Source: Candidatus Helarchaeota archaeon (GTDB taxonomy: Archaea > Asgardarchaeota > Lokiarchaeia > Helarchaeales > HEL-GB-A). From it: a DNA stretch of 55,233 bases. Each line of letters opens with the position of its first letter. Position 1 is the stretch's first letter. The translations under genes were made by a program, and so were the position numbers. The stretch covers positions 1-55,233 of the forward strand of contig JAEOSY010000326.1 in the NCBI GenBank assembly GCA_016840125.1. The letters are read 5' to 3'. The notes under the pieces are model-generated. The model worked only from the letters and a program-made list of their open reading frames with translations. It was not told the origin of the DNA and ran no database searches. Positions 27,803 to 35,873 of the stretch are shown one piece after another.

Positions 27803-28615
27803 ATGATCCTCATTTTTGACATGGATGGGGTATTGGTCAAATCCACGTTCTTCGCGGATATTTTAGTCAAGATGATTTGTCAGCGGTTTGAGGACCATAG
27901 TATAGAGGTGGAGAGGCAGACGGTTTTTCAAGAAATCTTACGGCGGTTTGTCAAAAAACTCAATGAAGAGGACAAAGTGCCAGCCTATGATTGGGATTTA
28001 ATTGTAGGAGAATATTTGAGTGAGTATAATATTCCATGGGCGTGTGAAATAGAGGACGTTTTCAATTCGGATATAATTACCCAGTATTCCACTTTATATC
28101 GAGATGTAACGGTAAATCTAGATTGGTTGTTAGAGAAAAGCTATAAAATGATGCTCTTGACCAATGGATTGGACAAATATCAGAGTAATATCATCCAAAA
28201 GTTAGGATTACAAAGGTATTTTCAAAAAATTATCATGCCAGATCCCGAGAAAATCAAATTTGTCAAACCACATCCCGAAATTTTCAAGGATGCAGTGGAA
28301 GGGTTCCCAGAACCGTATATTATGATTGGAGATAGTCTGTATTTCGATATTTATGGGGCGAAGCAAGTGGGATTCGAGACCATCTGGCTCGCACGGGGTC
28401 TTCCGAAACGGTATCGAGCGCTATCCATTCCCGAGCGTACGGCTGAAATTAATCACAAAGAGAAATATTTGATGAGGAACATACTTAGAGGTGCCTCATT
28501 TTTAAATATGTCACCCGAGGAATTTGATATTGACGCGTTTAAACCTGATAATATAATCTGCAACTTAAATGAACTACGGAATGTGTTTTCAAAAAGCATC
28601 GAATTAAAACCTTAA
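27803..28615 (+). CDS. HAD-superfamily hydrolase
   Basis: A 270-residue protein with all HAD signatures. Motif I is FDMDGV at residues 5-10 with the two catalytic aspartates. Motif II is LLTNG, motif III lies around KPHPEIF with its lysine, and motif IV is MIGDSLYFDIYGAKQVGF. A helical cap sits between motifs I and II, as in subfamily I phosphatases such as phosphoglycolate phosphatase-like enzymes. The substrate cannot be read. About 60 residues after motif IV extend beyond the usual fold. The ATG at 27803 is preferred to the one at 27791 because GGTGA lies five bases before it. It sits in the same direction as the asparagine-synthase-like gene and may be co-transcribed with it. Confidence 0.85.
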   Translation: MILIFDMDGVLVKSTFFADILVKMICQRFEDHSIEVERQTVFQEILRRFVKKLNEEDKVPAYDWDLIVGEYLSEYNIPWACEIEDVFNSDIITQYSTLYRDVTVNLDWLLEKSYKMMLLTNGLDKYQSNIIQKLGLQRYFQKIIMPDPEKIKFVKPHPEIFKDAVEGFPEPYIMIGDSLYFDIYGAKQVGFETIWLARGLPKRYRALSIPERTAEINHKEKYLMRNILRGASFLNMSPEEFDIDAFKPDNIICNLNELRNVFSKSIELKP

Positions 28616-28723
28616 ATTAAAATAAGGGGATTAAATATATTATCAAAGAGTTTTCTTTTAGAAGAGGACCTTGAACCAATGACATTCAATTCGAAGCGTA
28701 GTTAAGACTTGGGATGAAAGAGT

Positions 28724-29101
28724 ATGAAATCTGAAATCGAAATCGTAGGAGATATGTTATTTGCGACCTATTACTCCAAAGAAAAAGAAGAACGAGACAA
28801 ATTGACCAAAAACTGGAATCGCACGTTTTTGATGACCTTAACGGATCAAGGAAAGTTAGTAGCAACAATCAAAGATGGGGAGATAAGTGTAATTGCGCTT
28901 GTAGAGGGGGACGAGAACCCTGAAGTCGATTTTGAAATGGATGCCGATATAGAAACGCTCACCAAATTTACCGTTTATTCTAGCTATGGGGTGAAAGACT
29001 GGTTCAAACGATTCGGAAATATCCTATTACGCCGGATTAAATACAGGCCCTTTAAAAAGTTGCGAGACGTAATCAGGGTTGCTAAAATAATGGGAGTTTA
29101 G
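28724..29101 (+). CDS. Possible SCP2-like lipid-binding protein, 125 aa
   Basis: A small soluble protein. The middle (LVATIKDGEISVIALVEGDENPEVDFEMDAD, given here as positions 49-79, key points: DGE, then an acidic DFEMDAD strand) and the helix-rich end (IKYRPFKKLRDVIRVAKIM) resemble the strand order and closing helix of SCP2/sterol-carrier domains. The match is by eye and weak. The ATG has GAAAGAG upstream. It is followed 26 bp later by a longin-like gene; the two may form an operon. Confidence 0.45.
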   Translation: MKSEIEIVGDMLFATYYSKEKEERDKLTKNWNRTFLMTLTDQGKLVATIKDGEISVIALVEGDENPEVDFEMDADIETLTKFTVYSSYGVKDWFKRFGNILLRRIKYRPFKKLRDVIRVAKIMGV

Positions 29102-29127
29102 CATCTCAATTCAGGTGATTCTGTCGG

Positions 29128-29556
29128 ATGGTTAATATTTCAGAAATCTGGATTATTACTGATTCGGGATTACCGCTTTTCAATAAGAGTGTAGATCAGA
29201 AAATGGATATGTTTGTATTAGGGGGCTTTCTGAGTGCAATTCAGACGTTTATTAAGTCTTCATTCAAAGAGGAAAAGCTAGATCGATTGGTATTGGGGGA
29301 ATCTAAGCTCACATTCCTTCATGTAAAAAAGGAGGGCATCTTTATCGTAGTTCGTACCCACAAAAAGGGGAAGGATAAAGTGGTTAGGACAAAGCTAGAG
29401 CTAATTAAAACCCTTTTTCTTGAAGAATATGGGGAGAAATTAAAGAATTTTAATTTTGATGTATCTGATTTCCAAAAATTTAATCGCGTTTTAGAGGAAA
29501 ATCTCAAGAAAGAACTAATAGTGACACGCATGCAGAACTGGTTAAGCGAAGTTTAA
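29128..29556 (+). CDS. Longin-like small protein, 142 aa
   Basis: Starts with EIWIITDSGLPLFNKS, a two-strand opening typical of longin/roadblock relatives found in Asgard archaea. A central helix follows (DMFVLGGFLSAIQTFIKSSF), then strands LDRLVLGESKLTFLHV and GIFIVVRTHKKG and a C-terminal helix pair. The order is the same as in the protein at 3264-3671 although sequence identity is low. Such proteins can act in GTPase or membrane-trafficking-like systems; no GTPase gene is in this window. The ATG is preceded by AGGTGA 9-14 bases upstream. Confidence 0.55.
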   Translation: MVNISEIWIITDSGLPLFNKSVDQKMDMFVLGGFLSAIQTFIKSSFKEEKLDRLVLGESKLTFLHVKKEGIFIVVRTHKKGKDKVVRTKLELIKTLFLEEYGEKLKNFNFDVSDFQKFNRVLEENLKKELIVTRMQNWLSEV

Positions 29557-29576
29557 CCTAAACTTGAGTTTAAGAT

Positions 29577-29804
29577 TTATTCTTCCCGTAGATATTGATC
29601 ATCACAGTCAGGGCATTCGGGTTCACTAAGAGCATCCTCAGGGGGACCAGACCAGCTACAGGATGGGCATTCAATTAATTTTCCCTTCTTCATCATTCGA
29701 TACATGGTGTTATGTCCGGTGGCGCAGTCCGGACAGACTGTAACGTACTTCAGCTCTCCTTTCGGTCCCTGCCAATCACATCGGGTGCATTTAAAGGTCG
29801 TCAT
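29577..29804 (-). CDS. Double zinc-ribbon small protein, 75 aa
   Basis: Eight cysteines in four pairs: CTRC, CPDC, CPSC, CPDC. Each ribbon has the W-x-G-P element after its first pair (CDWQGPKG, CSWSGPPE), so the protein is an internal duplication of one zinc ribbon. There are no other domains. It is likely a small nucleic-acid- or protein-binding factor. The start ATG has GTGA upstream. Convergent with the longin-like gene (20-bp gap). Confidence 0.7.
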   Translation of the reverse strand: MTTFKCTRCDWQGPKGELKYVTVCPDCATGHNTMYRMMKKGKLIECPSCSWSGPPEDALSEPECPDCDDQYLREE

Positions 29805-29895
29805 AAAATCACTAGTTATCTACTTGCTTCATCACAATATAAAAATATTCAGTTCGTGCATAATTAAAAAAGAAAGAAAATAAGGGGATTTGTTC

Positions 29896-30564
29896 ATGAA
29901 TGGAATTTCGATGGTAGACATAGAAATTACTCTGATATGGGTAAGTGTGGTTGCCTTTGTGATTTTTGCAGCATATTTCTTTAATAAATATCGGACAACA
30001 GAAGTGGAAAGTCAGTCATGGTTCTATTTTGGTCTAGCCTTGTTCTGTATCTGTTTTGCAATTGCAAGAATTATGTTTATGTGTTCGGATTTTGTGAGAT
30101 ATGGACCCTGGACAGGTTCCCCCGTAGATTGGACGTTCTATTGGCGATTGGCGGCTATTTTTGGAATTGGGTCCGTGCTTTTTGTCCTCTTCGTGATCGA
30201 GCGCTATATGGTGAAAACGAGGTATATTATAACACTTGGGACTTCGATAGGGTTAGTGATCGCGCTCATTTTTCGTGTAGATCCTATCGGTAAGTGGGCG
30301 ACTTACATCTTCACACCTATCGGGGTGATTGGTATTGTCGGATTATATTCCTATCTCATTAAGAACAGTTCCGGGAGGGTTCGTCTCAAGACATTGCTGG
30401 CGTTATTGGGGATTTTTGTGATCTTTCTCGGATTTGTTGTTGATACTGACCTCGGAGGGGCTCTTCTAGGAGGGATCGATCAGCCGATAATTGGAATCCT
30501 TGCGTCATCTATAATGATGGCTGGAGGGGTAATTTTTGTTCTTGGCTACCGAATGGAAATTTAA
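29896..30564 (+). CDS. Polytopic membrane protein, about 222 aa
   Basis: Six to seven hydrophobic helices with short loops: a helix from about residue 10 (LIWVSVVAFVIFAAYFF), then LFCICFAIARIMF, IFGIGSVLFVLFVI, IITLGTSIGLVIALIF, FTPIGVIGIVGLYSYLI, LLALLGIFVIFLGFVV and the last around IGILASSIMMAGGVIFVLGY. No enzymatic motif is seen. The topology resembles the sensory membrane domains found in front of histidine kinases, but no kinase domain follows. The ATG at 29896 is preferred over a TTG at 29890 because of the AAGGGGA box upstream. Confidence 0.65.
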   Translation: MNGISMVDIEITLIWVSVVAFVIFAAYFFNKYRTTEVESQSWFYFGLALFCICFAIARIMFMCSDFVRYGPWTGSPVDWTFYWRLAAIFGIGSVLFVLFVIERYMVKTRYIITLGTSIGLVIALIFRVDPIGKWATYIFTPIGVIGIVGLYSYLIKNSSGRVRLKTLLALLGIFVIFLGFVVDTDLGGALLGGIDQPIIGILASSIMMAGGVIFVLGYRMEI

Positions 30565-30643
30565 GCCTTTTTATCTCAAATAAAATTTTTGTGCAACTCG
30601 CTACTCAAGGAGGCGGAATCGTGTTAATTCGGATATTTAACTA

Positions 30644-30652
30644 TTTTATAAA
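30644..30652 (+). promoter_or_regulatory. TATA-like box upstream of the structured leader
   Basis: TTTTATAAA. An archaeal start about 25-27 bp downstream falls at 30673-30677, exactly where the structured element at 30675 begins. Confidence 0.45.
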
Positions 30653-30674
30653 GGGGAATTCCCAATATAATATT

Positions 30675-30768
30675 TGAGAGTCTACCTAATTGCTTGCATT
30701 TTGATACCACTTGAACCCAACAGGTAGTGGGGACGCAGGCTAATTTTCGGACTCTCAGCCCCACTACC
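30675..30768 (+). ncRNA. Candidate structured RNA / leader element before the SWIM gene
   Basis: Nested complementarities form one long stem. P1 is TGAGAGTC (30675-30682) with GACTCTCA (30750-30757), 8 pairs. P2 is 30688-30697 with 30735-30745, 10 pairs including one G-U and one bulged T. An apical helix is CCACT (30707-30711) with AGTGG (30726-30730). A competing GC-rich helix of 10 perfect pairs joins GGTAGTGGGG (30723-30732) to CCCCACTACC (30759-30768); it cannot coexist with the apical helix and crosses P1/P2. This looks like a two-state leader, a pseudoknot or a stand-alone RNA. It matches no RNA family I recognise. The gene begins at 30829. Confidence 0.5.
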
Positions 30769-30828
30769 GCCACCAACCAAACAAATAAAGAACCGACACA
30801 TGTTTTGTTTCGCTCTTAGAGGGTTTAA

Positions 30829-31797
30829 ATGAGTCTTGAAAATCCGACCATTGAATTTAAATTAAAAGCTCTACTTGCAACGAAAACAAAAGAACATCTT
30901 TTGAAAATCATTCAGGACTATAATAATTACTGCAAAGCAAATGCTTTACCGGAGAACATTCTTAAAGGGTATAGTAAGAAACCATATAACACAAAGGAAG
31001 GGTTGATTGATTTCTTACTTGAGCGTTTATCCGACGAAGAAAAGGAAGGAATTTTGAATAAAGTCGAGGCGCCATATCTTGAGGAACTATTTAAAGCGGC
31101 TCAGAAATATTATAGGGGCGAGGCACCCCGAGAAAAGCTTGATAGTTTATCTCTAACCTCAAACACGCTTAAAATGAAATTTAAAGGTTGGCAATGGGAA
31201 AACGATACGGAAATTGAACTTGAGGACGATGGAACTCTAACGAACTATATTTGTACTTGCCGCACTGGAAAAATGGATGGCTTTTGTGTGCACATGATTA
31301 CTGGAATTACAGCTCTATTAAAGAAAGGAAGATTAAACCAAGAGAAGTTTCTGTTTGAGATCCCTCCAACATCCCAAAAAGCTATTGAGAAACTAAACAT
31401 AGACTTCAAGGACTATATTGATGTGGATAAAACAAGTGCGGATATTGTGCTTGGCAACGATTATTTTATCTCGGTGGATGGAAATCTCGTAACGTTGAAA
31501 TGGGGTGGAGATCGAGCGGGTAAAACTACTAAGGACATTACAACGGAAAAAAAGCCGATCCCTGTGGAAATGTGGGTGGCGAAAAAAGTTGTGGATAAGA
31601 TATTAGCTCCATTGAAAGATCATCCAGATCCACGAGAGGTAGTTAAGGATGGATTTGGAGTAGTTCCGATAATCCTTGAGGATGAAAAGCTTGTTACTAA
31701 AATTTTAAAAAGATTTAAGAAGAAAAATGAAGCCGATAATGCGAATTTACCCACTACAAAAGAAGAGCTCGACCAATTTCTAAATATCAATCTTTAA
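30829..31797 (+). CDS. SWIM zinc-finger protein
   Basis: A 322-residue protein with a SWIM motif near residues 142-156 (CTCRTGKMDGFCVHM: C-x-C-x7-C-x-H). SWIM fingers bind DNA or proteins and occur in bacterial and archaeal helicase-associated factors. Here no helicase is adjacent. The N-terminal 110 residues are helical and lysine/glutamate-rich; the C-terminal half after the finger is helical with GVVPIIL and ends in an acidic stretch. The ATG has AGAGGG upstream. The about 150-nt leader contains the structured element described at 30675-30768, which suggests regulation after transcription starts. Confidence 0.75.
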   Translation: MSLENPTIEFKLKALLATKTKEHLLKIIQDYNNYCKANALPENILKGYSKKPYNTKEGLIDFLLERLSDEEKEGILNKVEAPYLEELFKAAQKYYRGEAPREKLDSLSLTSNTLKMKFKGWQWENDTEIELEDDGTLTNYICTCRTGKMDGFCVHMITGITALLKKGRLNQEKFLFEIPPTSQKAIEKLNIDFKDYIDVDKTSADIVLGNDYFISVDGNLVTLKWGGDRAGKTTKDITTEKKPIPVEMWVAKKVVDKILAPLKDHPDPREVVKDGFGVVPIILEDEKLVTKILKRFKKKNEADNANLPTTKEELDQFLNINL

Positions 31798-31970
31798 TTT
31801 TTTAGAAGATACCTTCAGAAACTCGCAAAAGATTTTAAAAAATAAATATATTATGTTGTATTAACAAAATCTTTGATGGATCTAATGGAACAGAGGAATA
31901 AATCTTAAGATCTATCAAATAAGTAGAGGATTTTTCTAAATTTTAGTAAAGTAACAAGTATGGTGATTAT

Positions 31971-33149
31971 TTGGAAGGAAAAGAAATAATTATGGGTAAT
32001 GCCGCTTTTGTTGAGGGCACCCTTGCGGCGGGTTGCCGATTTTTCGCAGGATATCCCATAACACCACAAAATGAGATACCTGAGCGAATGAGTTGGCGAA
32101 TGCCTCAAGAGGGAGGCGTCATGATGCAAATGGAGGATGAATTGGCATCCATTGCGGCTGTAATCGGTGCGTCCGCTGCGGGTACTAAGGCTTGCACTAG
32201 TACATCGGGACCAGGATTCAGCTTAATGCAAGAGTGTGTCAGTTGGGCAGCAGCTATTGAAGTGCCATTAGTCATTTCTGATGTTCAACGAACGGGTCCA
32301 GGATCGGGTATTGTCAGCCTGCCGCATCATAGTGATGTGATGCAAGCCCATTATGGTGGAAATGGAGATTATATTTTACCAACCTATGCCCCAAGTTCAT
32401 GTCAGGAATTGTTTGATTTTGCGATCGAAGCCTTTAACACATCAGAGCTCTACCGGACTCCAGTCGTAATTTTATCAGATCCCTGGCTTGGACACTTATA
32501 CGAAGTACTCGAATATCCAACTCCCGCGAAATTAAAAGAATGGGTGATTCCCAGAAAGCTACCCGAGGGCGATCCTCAGTCGTTCATTCCATTTACGCGC
32601 AAAGATAAAAAGACAGGGGAATTTATTATTACACCGATGTTTCAGTTAGGCACCAAGTACATGCCTTGGTGGGTTCCGAGCGTTTCACATAATCCTATGG
32701 GACTTCCTATTGAGGGCGATACGATGGAGCAGGATGAACTCCCATCATATGCAATGGTAGAAGCAGTAAACGATAAAATTTTGAAAAATGAAGATAAGCT
32801 TGTTCAAACCGAGGAATACAAGACGGATGATGCAGATATCGTAGTAGTATGTTATGGTCTTCCGGCAAGAGCAGCGAAACGGGCCGTAATAGACTTACGA
32901 AAAGAAGGAGTGAAAGTTGGACTCCTGCGCTTCAAAACCTTGTGGCCGTTCCCGGCAAAGAAAATGACTGAAATCGCACAAGCGGTGAAAAAATTTGTGG
33001 TTCCGGAATTAAACTGGGGACAATTATTTATTGAAATTGAGCGGTATGCTGCTAAAGAAGGGGCGAAAGCTTGGTTATTAAAGCAAATTTCAATTTTACA
33101 CGAACCAAAAGAAATTGTTGATAAGGTTAAGGAGGTAATGGCACTATGA
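31971..33149 (+). CDS. korA: 2-oxoacid:ferredoxin oxidoreductase, alpha subunit
   Basis: A 392-residue alpha subunit of the 2-oxoglutarate/2-oxoacid ferredoxin oxidoreductase family. The N-terminal pyrimidine-binding domain has GNAAFVEGTLAAGCRFFAGY with PITP, then MEDELASIAAVIGASAAG and TSTSGPGFSLMQE. The C-terminal part (about 280-392) is the transketolase-C-like domain (VVCYGLPARAAKRAV). The enzyme decarboxylates a 2-oxoacid oxidatively to an acyl-CoA and reduces ferredoxin. The start is TTG at 31971, supported by GGTGA four bases upstream; the ATG at 31992 would remove conserved residues. First gene of korABC; its stop overlaps the start of korB in ATGA. The substrate could also be another 2-oxoacid. 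Confidence 0.85.
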   Translation: MEGKEIIMGNAAFVEGTLAAGCRFFAGYPITPQNEIPERMSWRMPQEGGVMMQMEDELASIAAVIGASAAGTKACTSTSGPGFSLMQECVSWAAAIEVPLVISDVQRTGPGSGIVSLPHHSDVMQAHYGGNGDYILPTYAPSSCQELFDFAIEAFNTSELYRTPVVILSDPWLGHLYEVLEYPTPAKLKEWVIPRKLPEGDPQSFIPFTRKDKKTGEFIITPMFQLGTKYMPWWVPSVSHNPMGLPIEGDTMEQDELPSYAMVEAVNDKILKNEDKLVQTEEYKTDDADIVVVCYGLPARAAKRAVIDLRKEGVKVGLLRFKTLWPFPAKKMTEIAQAVKKFVVPELNWGQLFIEIERYAAKEGAKAWLLKQISILHEPKEIVDKVKEVMAL

Positions 33150-34003
33150 GCTTGAGACCGCCAGCAGAAGAAAAGCCAGGCTCCCCTATGGGCAAGTTAA
33201 CTATGACCGGGAAAATGCTCGGACAACCAGTCCACATCTTTTGTAGAGGTTGTGGTTATGGAGCTATTGCGCAGAATATTTGCCGACTTTTTGCTGAAGA
33301 AAAATATGAATTGACGAAATATCCGTTTTTCGTGGGAGTCGGGTGCTATTCAGCAATTCCCATTGTCTTACCAGGATATTCCTTTATGACGTTACATGGG
33401 CGAACCGTTTGTACGGCAACAGGGGCAAAATTAGTGAGACCCGAGATAAAACCAATTTGCGTTGCAGGAGACGGCGATTTACTGTCCATCGGCACGAATC
33501 ATTTCGTTCACGGTTGTCGACGGAATATTGACATGATGGTTATTTTATTGCATAACAAGGTTTATGGGATGACGGGAGGACAAGCAGCTCCAACAACCCC
33601 CATGGGCGCGAAGGCAACGACGGCGAAATGGGGATATATCGAACCAAATATTAATGCGGTTGAGCTAGCTCGTGTAGCAGGAGCGAGTTTTGTCGCACGA
33701 TGGACAATAGCACAGCCTCGTCAGTATATCAACAGTATGAAAAAGGCGCTTAAACACAAAGGATTTTCGTTAATAGAGATAATCTCACCCTGTCCAACCT
33801 ATTTCGGACGTAAGAATGATTTTCCCGAACCCTTAGATCTTTTCAAATATTATAAAAACAGGTCCATAACAAAAAAGAAAGCAGCAGCGATGAGCGCAAA
33901 GGAATTGGAAGAAAAAATAGTGGTCGGCGAATTTGTTGAGGAGGAACGTCCGGAGATGAGTGATGTTTATCAAGACTTAATTAAGAGGGTACGGGTGAAA
34001 TAA
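33146..34003 (+). CDS. korB: 2-oxoacid:ferredoxin oxidoreductase, beta subunit (TPP-binding)
   Basis: A 285-residue beta subunit that carries the thiamine diphosphate and proximal cluster site. It shows FCRGCGYGAIAQ near the start (usually CPGCG; here CRGCG), and the TPP/Mg motif GDGDLLSIGTNH ending in the conserved asparagine, then NKVYGMTGGQAAPTTP. It partners with the alpha subunit to form the active site. It overlaps korA by four bases and is followed immediately by korC. The family normally reduces a ferredoxin; no ferredoxin-like delta subunit is encoded in this operon, so the electron acceptor is a separate protein. Confidence 0.85.
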   Translation: MSLRPPAEEKPGSPMGKLTMTGKMLGQPVHIFCRGCGYGAIAQNICRLFAEEKYELTKYPFFVGVGCYSAIPIVLPGYSFMTLHGRTVCTATGAKLVRPEIKPICVAGDGDLLSIGTNHFVHGCRRNIDMMVILLHNKVYGMTGGQAAPTTPMGAKATTAKWGYIEPNINAVELARVAGASFVARWTIAQPRQYINSMKKALKHKGFSLIEIISPCPTYFGRKNDFPEPLDLFKYYKNRSITKKKAAAMSAKELEEKIVVGEFVEEERPEMSDVYQDLIKRVRVK

Positions 34004-34570
34004 ATGGCACGTAGTGAAATCCGATGCATTGGTTATGGTGGACAAGGTGTGATTACATTAAGTAAGATGATAGCCTACGCAGCAGTGGTTGATAATAAAG
34101 AAGCCGTCCAAACTGAAGCCTATGGTCCCGCCAGTCGTGGGGGATCCTGCTGGGCAGAAGTCGTTGTAGATGACGAGAGGGCTATTGATTACCCCCGGGC
34201 CATTCTCCCGCAGTATTACATCATTCTCTCTCAGGCAGGGGCATCTCGCTATGGGAAAAAATTCTGCAATAAACCAGGCGTAACTACAATCATCGACCCA
34301 TTAACGGTCACCAAATGGCGGGCGCGCAAGGGAAAAACCTACCAAATTCAAGCACAGCAGATCGCCACGGAGGAATTTAAAGTTCCAGTAGTTGCGAATA
34401 CACTGTTATTCGGGGCCTTCATGGAAGTAACGGGATTGATTTCCAAAGATGCAGCATTAACAACAATTAAAAAGTTCGTACCGGCAAAAGCCTACAATCT
34501 AAATATAAAAGCCTTTGAGAAAGGTATTGCCTTGGTGAAAGAGGAGAAGGCGAAGGAAGCAGCAAATTAG
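34004..34570 (+). CDS. korC: 2-oxoacid:ferredoxin oxidoreductase, gamma subunit
   Basis: A 188-residue gamma subunit with the hallmark GYGGQGVITLSKMIA at the N-terminus, the EAYGPASRGGSCWAEVVV segment, and the late NTLLFGAFMEVTGL. It completes the alpha-beta-gamma enzyme and helps bind CoA. It starts directly after the korB stop with GGGTGA upstream. A long T-rich tract follows at 34588-34613, where the operon probably ends. Confidence 0.85.
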   Translation: MARSEIRCIGYGGQGVITLSKMIAYAAVVDNKEAVQTEAYGPASRGGSCWAEVVVDDERAIDYPRAILPQYYIILSQAGASRYGKKFCNKPGVTTIIDPLTVTKWRARKGKTYQIQAQQIATEEFKVPVVANTLLFGAFMEVTGLISKDAALTTIKKFVPAKAYNLNIKAFEKGIALVKEEKAKEAAN

Positions 34571-34587
34571 CTAATCTAAACTTTAAT

Positions 34588-34613
34588 TCTTTTTTTTCTT
34601 AATATTTTTTCTT
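34588..34613 (+). terminator. Oligo-T terminator after korABC
   Basis: Two T-runs (eight and six T) within 26 bases directly downstream of korC, before a convergent gene. Archaeal transcription commonly ends at such tracts. Confidence 0.5.
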
Positions 34614-34614
34614 T

Positions 34615-35469
34615 CTAGAGATGTGAGTCTAACCAATTCCCTAGATCAGTAAGAACCACGCCCCGTTCGGTCTCAAGCTCATTATATACTTCATGATATA
34701 GCCCTTCATAGATTTTAATAGTCTTATCCTTCATTATGAGAAGTTCTGCATTTCTTTTAGCATGAGTCAATAATTTATCCTTTGACCCCGCTTGCACAAG
34801 TGTTGGAATCTGAATTCTTTTGGATAAACGAATAGACTTCCTTAAGCCTTTTATGAATTCAACTCCCAATTGAACCGTAGATTTTTTAAAAACAAGATCA
34901 TCTTCGCGATAACTTCTCACCACCTCGGGATCGTGGGAGAGATAATCTGCCGTATCCATCGCGATCCGCATCTTGGGTAAAAATATAAATAGAATATCTG
35001 CCACGAACTTAAAAAATGGGCTCATACTCCCGATTTTGGTTCCAGCACCTGATAGAATTAAACCATCAATCCCTTCAGGGTATTGTGCCACAAAAAGGCG
35101 CGCTATAACGGAGCCCATTGAGTGCCCTAATACAAATAGAGGGAGAGTAGGGTGTTTAGTTCTTATTAAGTCATAAAATCGCTTTTGATCTTCAACGAAG
35201 TGATTAAATGATTTCACATATGCTTTAAGTCCTTCTGATTTTCCATGCCCTCGATGATCTGAAATAAAGATTGCATAGGACCGTGGAATTAATGCATTTA
35301 CCACGTTGAGGTACCGTCCGCTATGTTCCGAGTAACCATGAATTATTTGAATAATAGCTTTCGGAGGATTTTTTGGAATCCAAGCCTGAAAAAATAATTT
35401 TGTGCCTTGTACTCCTTTAAAATAGTTCTCGAAGTGTTCCATCAACCTATTTAGCTCTTTTTTCTGCAT
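34615..35469 (-). CDS. Alpha/beta hydrolase, monoacylglycerol-lipase-like (copy 1)
   Basis: A 284-residue enzyme of the monoacylglycerol lipase / lysophospholipase type: oxyanion-hole HGYSEHSGRYLNV, SDHRGHGKSEG, nucleophile elbow GHSMGS with Ser117, then the acid region AGSKDKLL and the histidine in LYHEVYNE. It would cleave glycerol or phospholipid monoesters. It is clearly paralogous to the product of 35874-36707. It begins four bases after the stop of the DUF1801 gene, so the two are co-translated. No signal peptide, so cytosolic. Confidence 0.85.
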   Translation of the reverse strand: MQKKELNRLMEHFENYFKGVQGTKLFFQAWIPKNPPKAIIQIIHGYSEHSGRYLNVVNALIPRSYAIFISDHRGHGKSEGLKAYVKSFNHFVEDQKRFYDLIRTKHPTLPLFVLGHSMGSVIARLFVAQYPEGIDGLILSGAGTKIGSMSPFFKFVADILFIFLPKMRIAMDTADYLSHDPEVVRSYREDDLVFKKSTVQLGVEFIKGLRKSIRLSKRIQIPTLVQAGSKDKLLTHAKRNAELLIMKDKTIKIYEGLYHEVYNELETERGVVLTDLGNWLDSHL

Positions 35470-35473
35470 AAAT

Positions 35474-35803
35474 TTATTCTGCTTGATTAACTAATTGCAA
35501 TAATTGAACGATTTTTTTCTCATCTATATCTTTAAGAGAGAAAATTTTGATGTGTCGCATCGTTTTTCCAGTACCCTCAAAGAGGTTTTTCTCTTCCTTC
35601 GACAATCCCTTAATTGCGAATCCTAAATGGACCTTGGCCTTGAATGCCCCTATATAATACTTATCCTCATACCATGGAACACCATTTTTAAATGACTCAT
35701 TGATGTTAGGATACGTCTTTAAAATAATTTCTCGCAATTTCGCCGCGATCTCTCGCTGGGGGGATTTCTGTTTTTCTATGTACTTTTTAACGTCTTCTTG
35801 CAA
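35474..35803 (-). CDS. DUF1801 family protein
   Basis: A 109-residue protein with the DUF1801/YdhG-like layout: EKQKSPQREIAAKLREIILK, then PNINESFKNGVPWYEDK and YIGAFKAKVHLGFA, and a C-terminal helical part with TGKTMRHIKIFSLKDI. Some relatives have been proposed as iron chaperones; that role is not shown here. The start is TTG with GAGGT upstream. It lies between two lipase paralogs and is tightly coupled to the downstream one. Confidence 0.75.
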   Translation of the reverse strand: MQEDVKKYIEKQKSPQREIAAKLREIILKTYPNINESFKNGVPWYEDKYYIGAFKAKVHLGFAIKGLSKEEKNLFEGTGKTMRHIKIFSLKDIDEKKIVQLLQLVNQAE

Positions 35804-35873
35804 CAGGAAAACCTCGAAAATTTAAATGGTTAATAACAAAAAAACTCAGACATAATTATCGAACAAACCATCA

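Noticed and set aside
30720..30780. tRNA-like element ending in CCACCA
   Set aside because: The 10-bp stem closes a 26-nt loop; no D arm, anticodon arm or T arm can be drawn, so it is not a tRNA.
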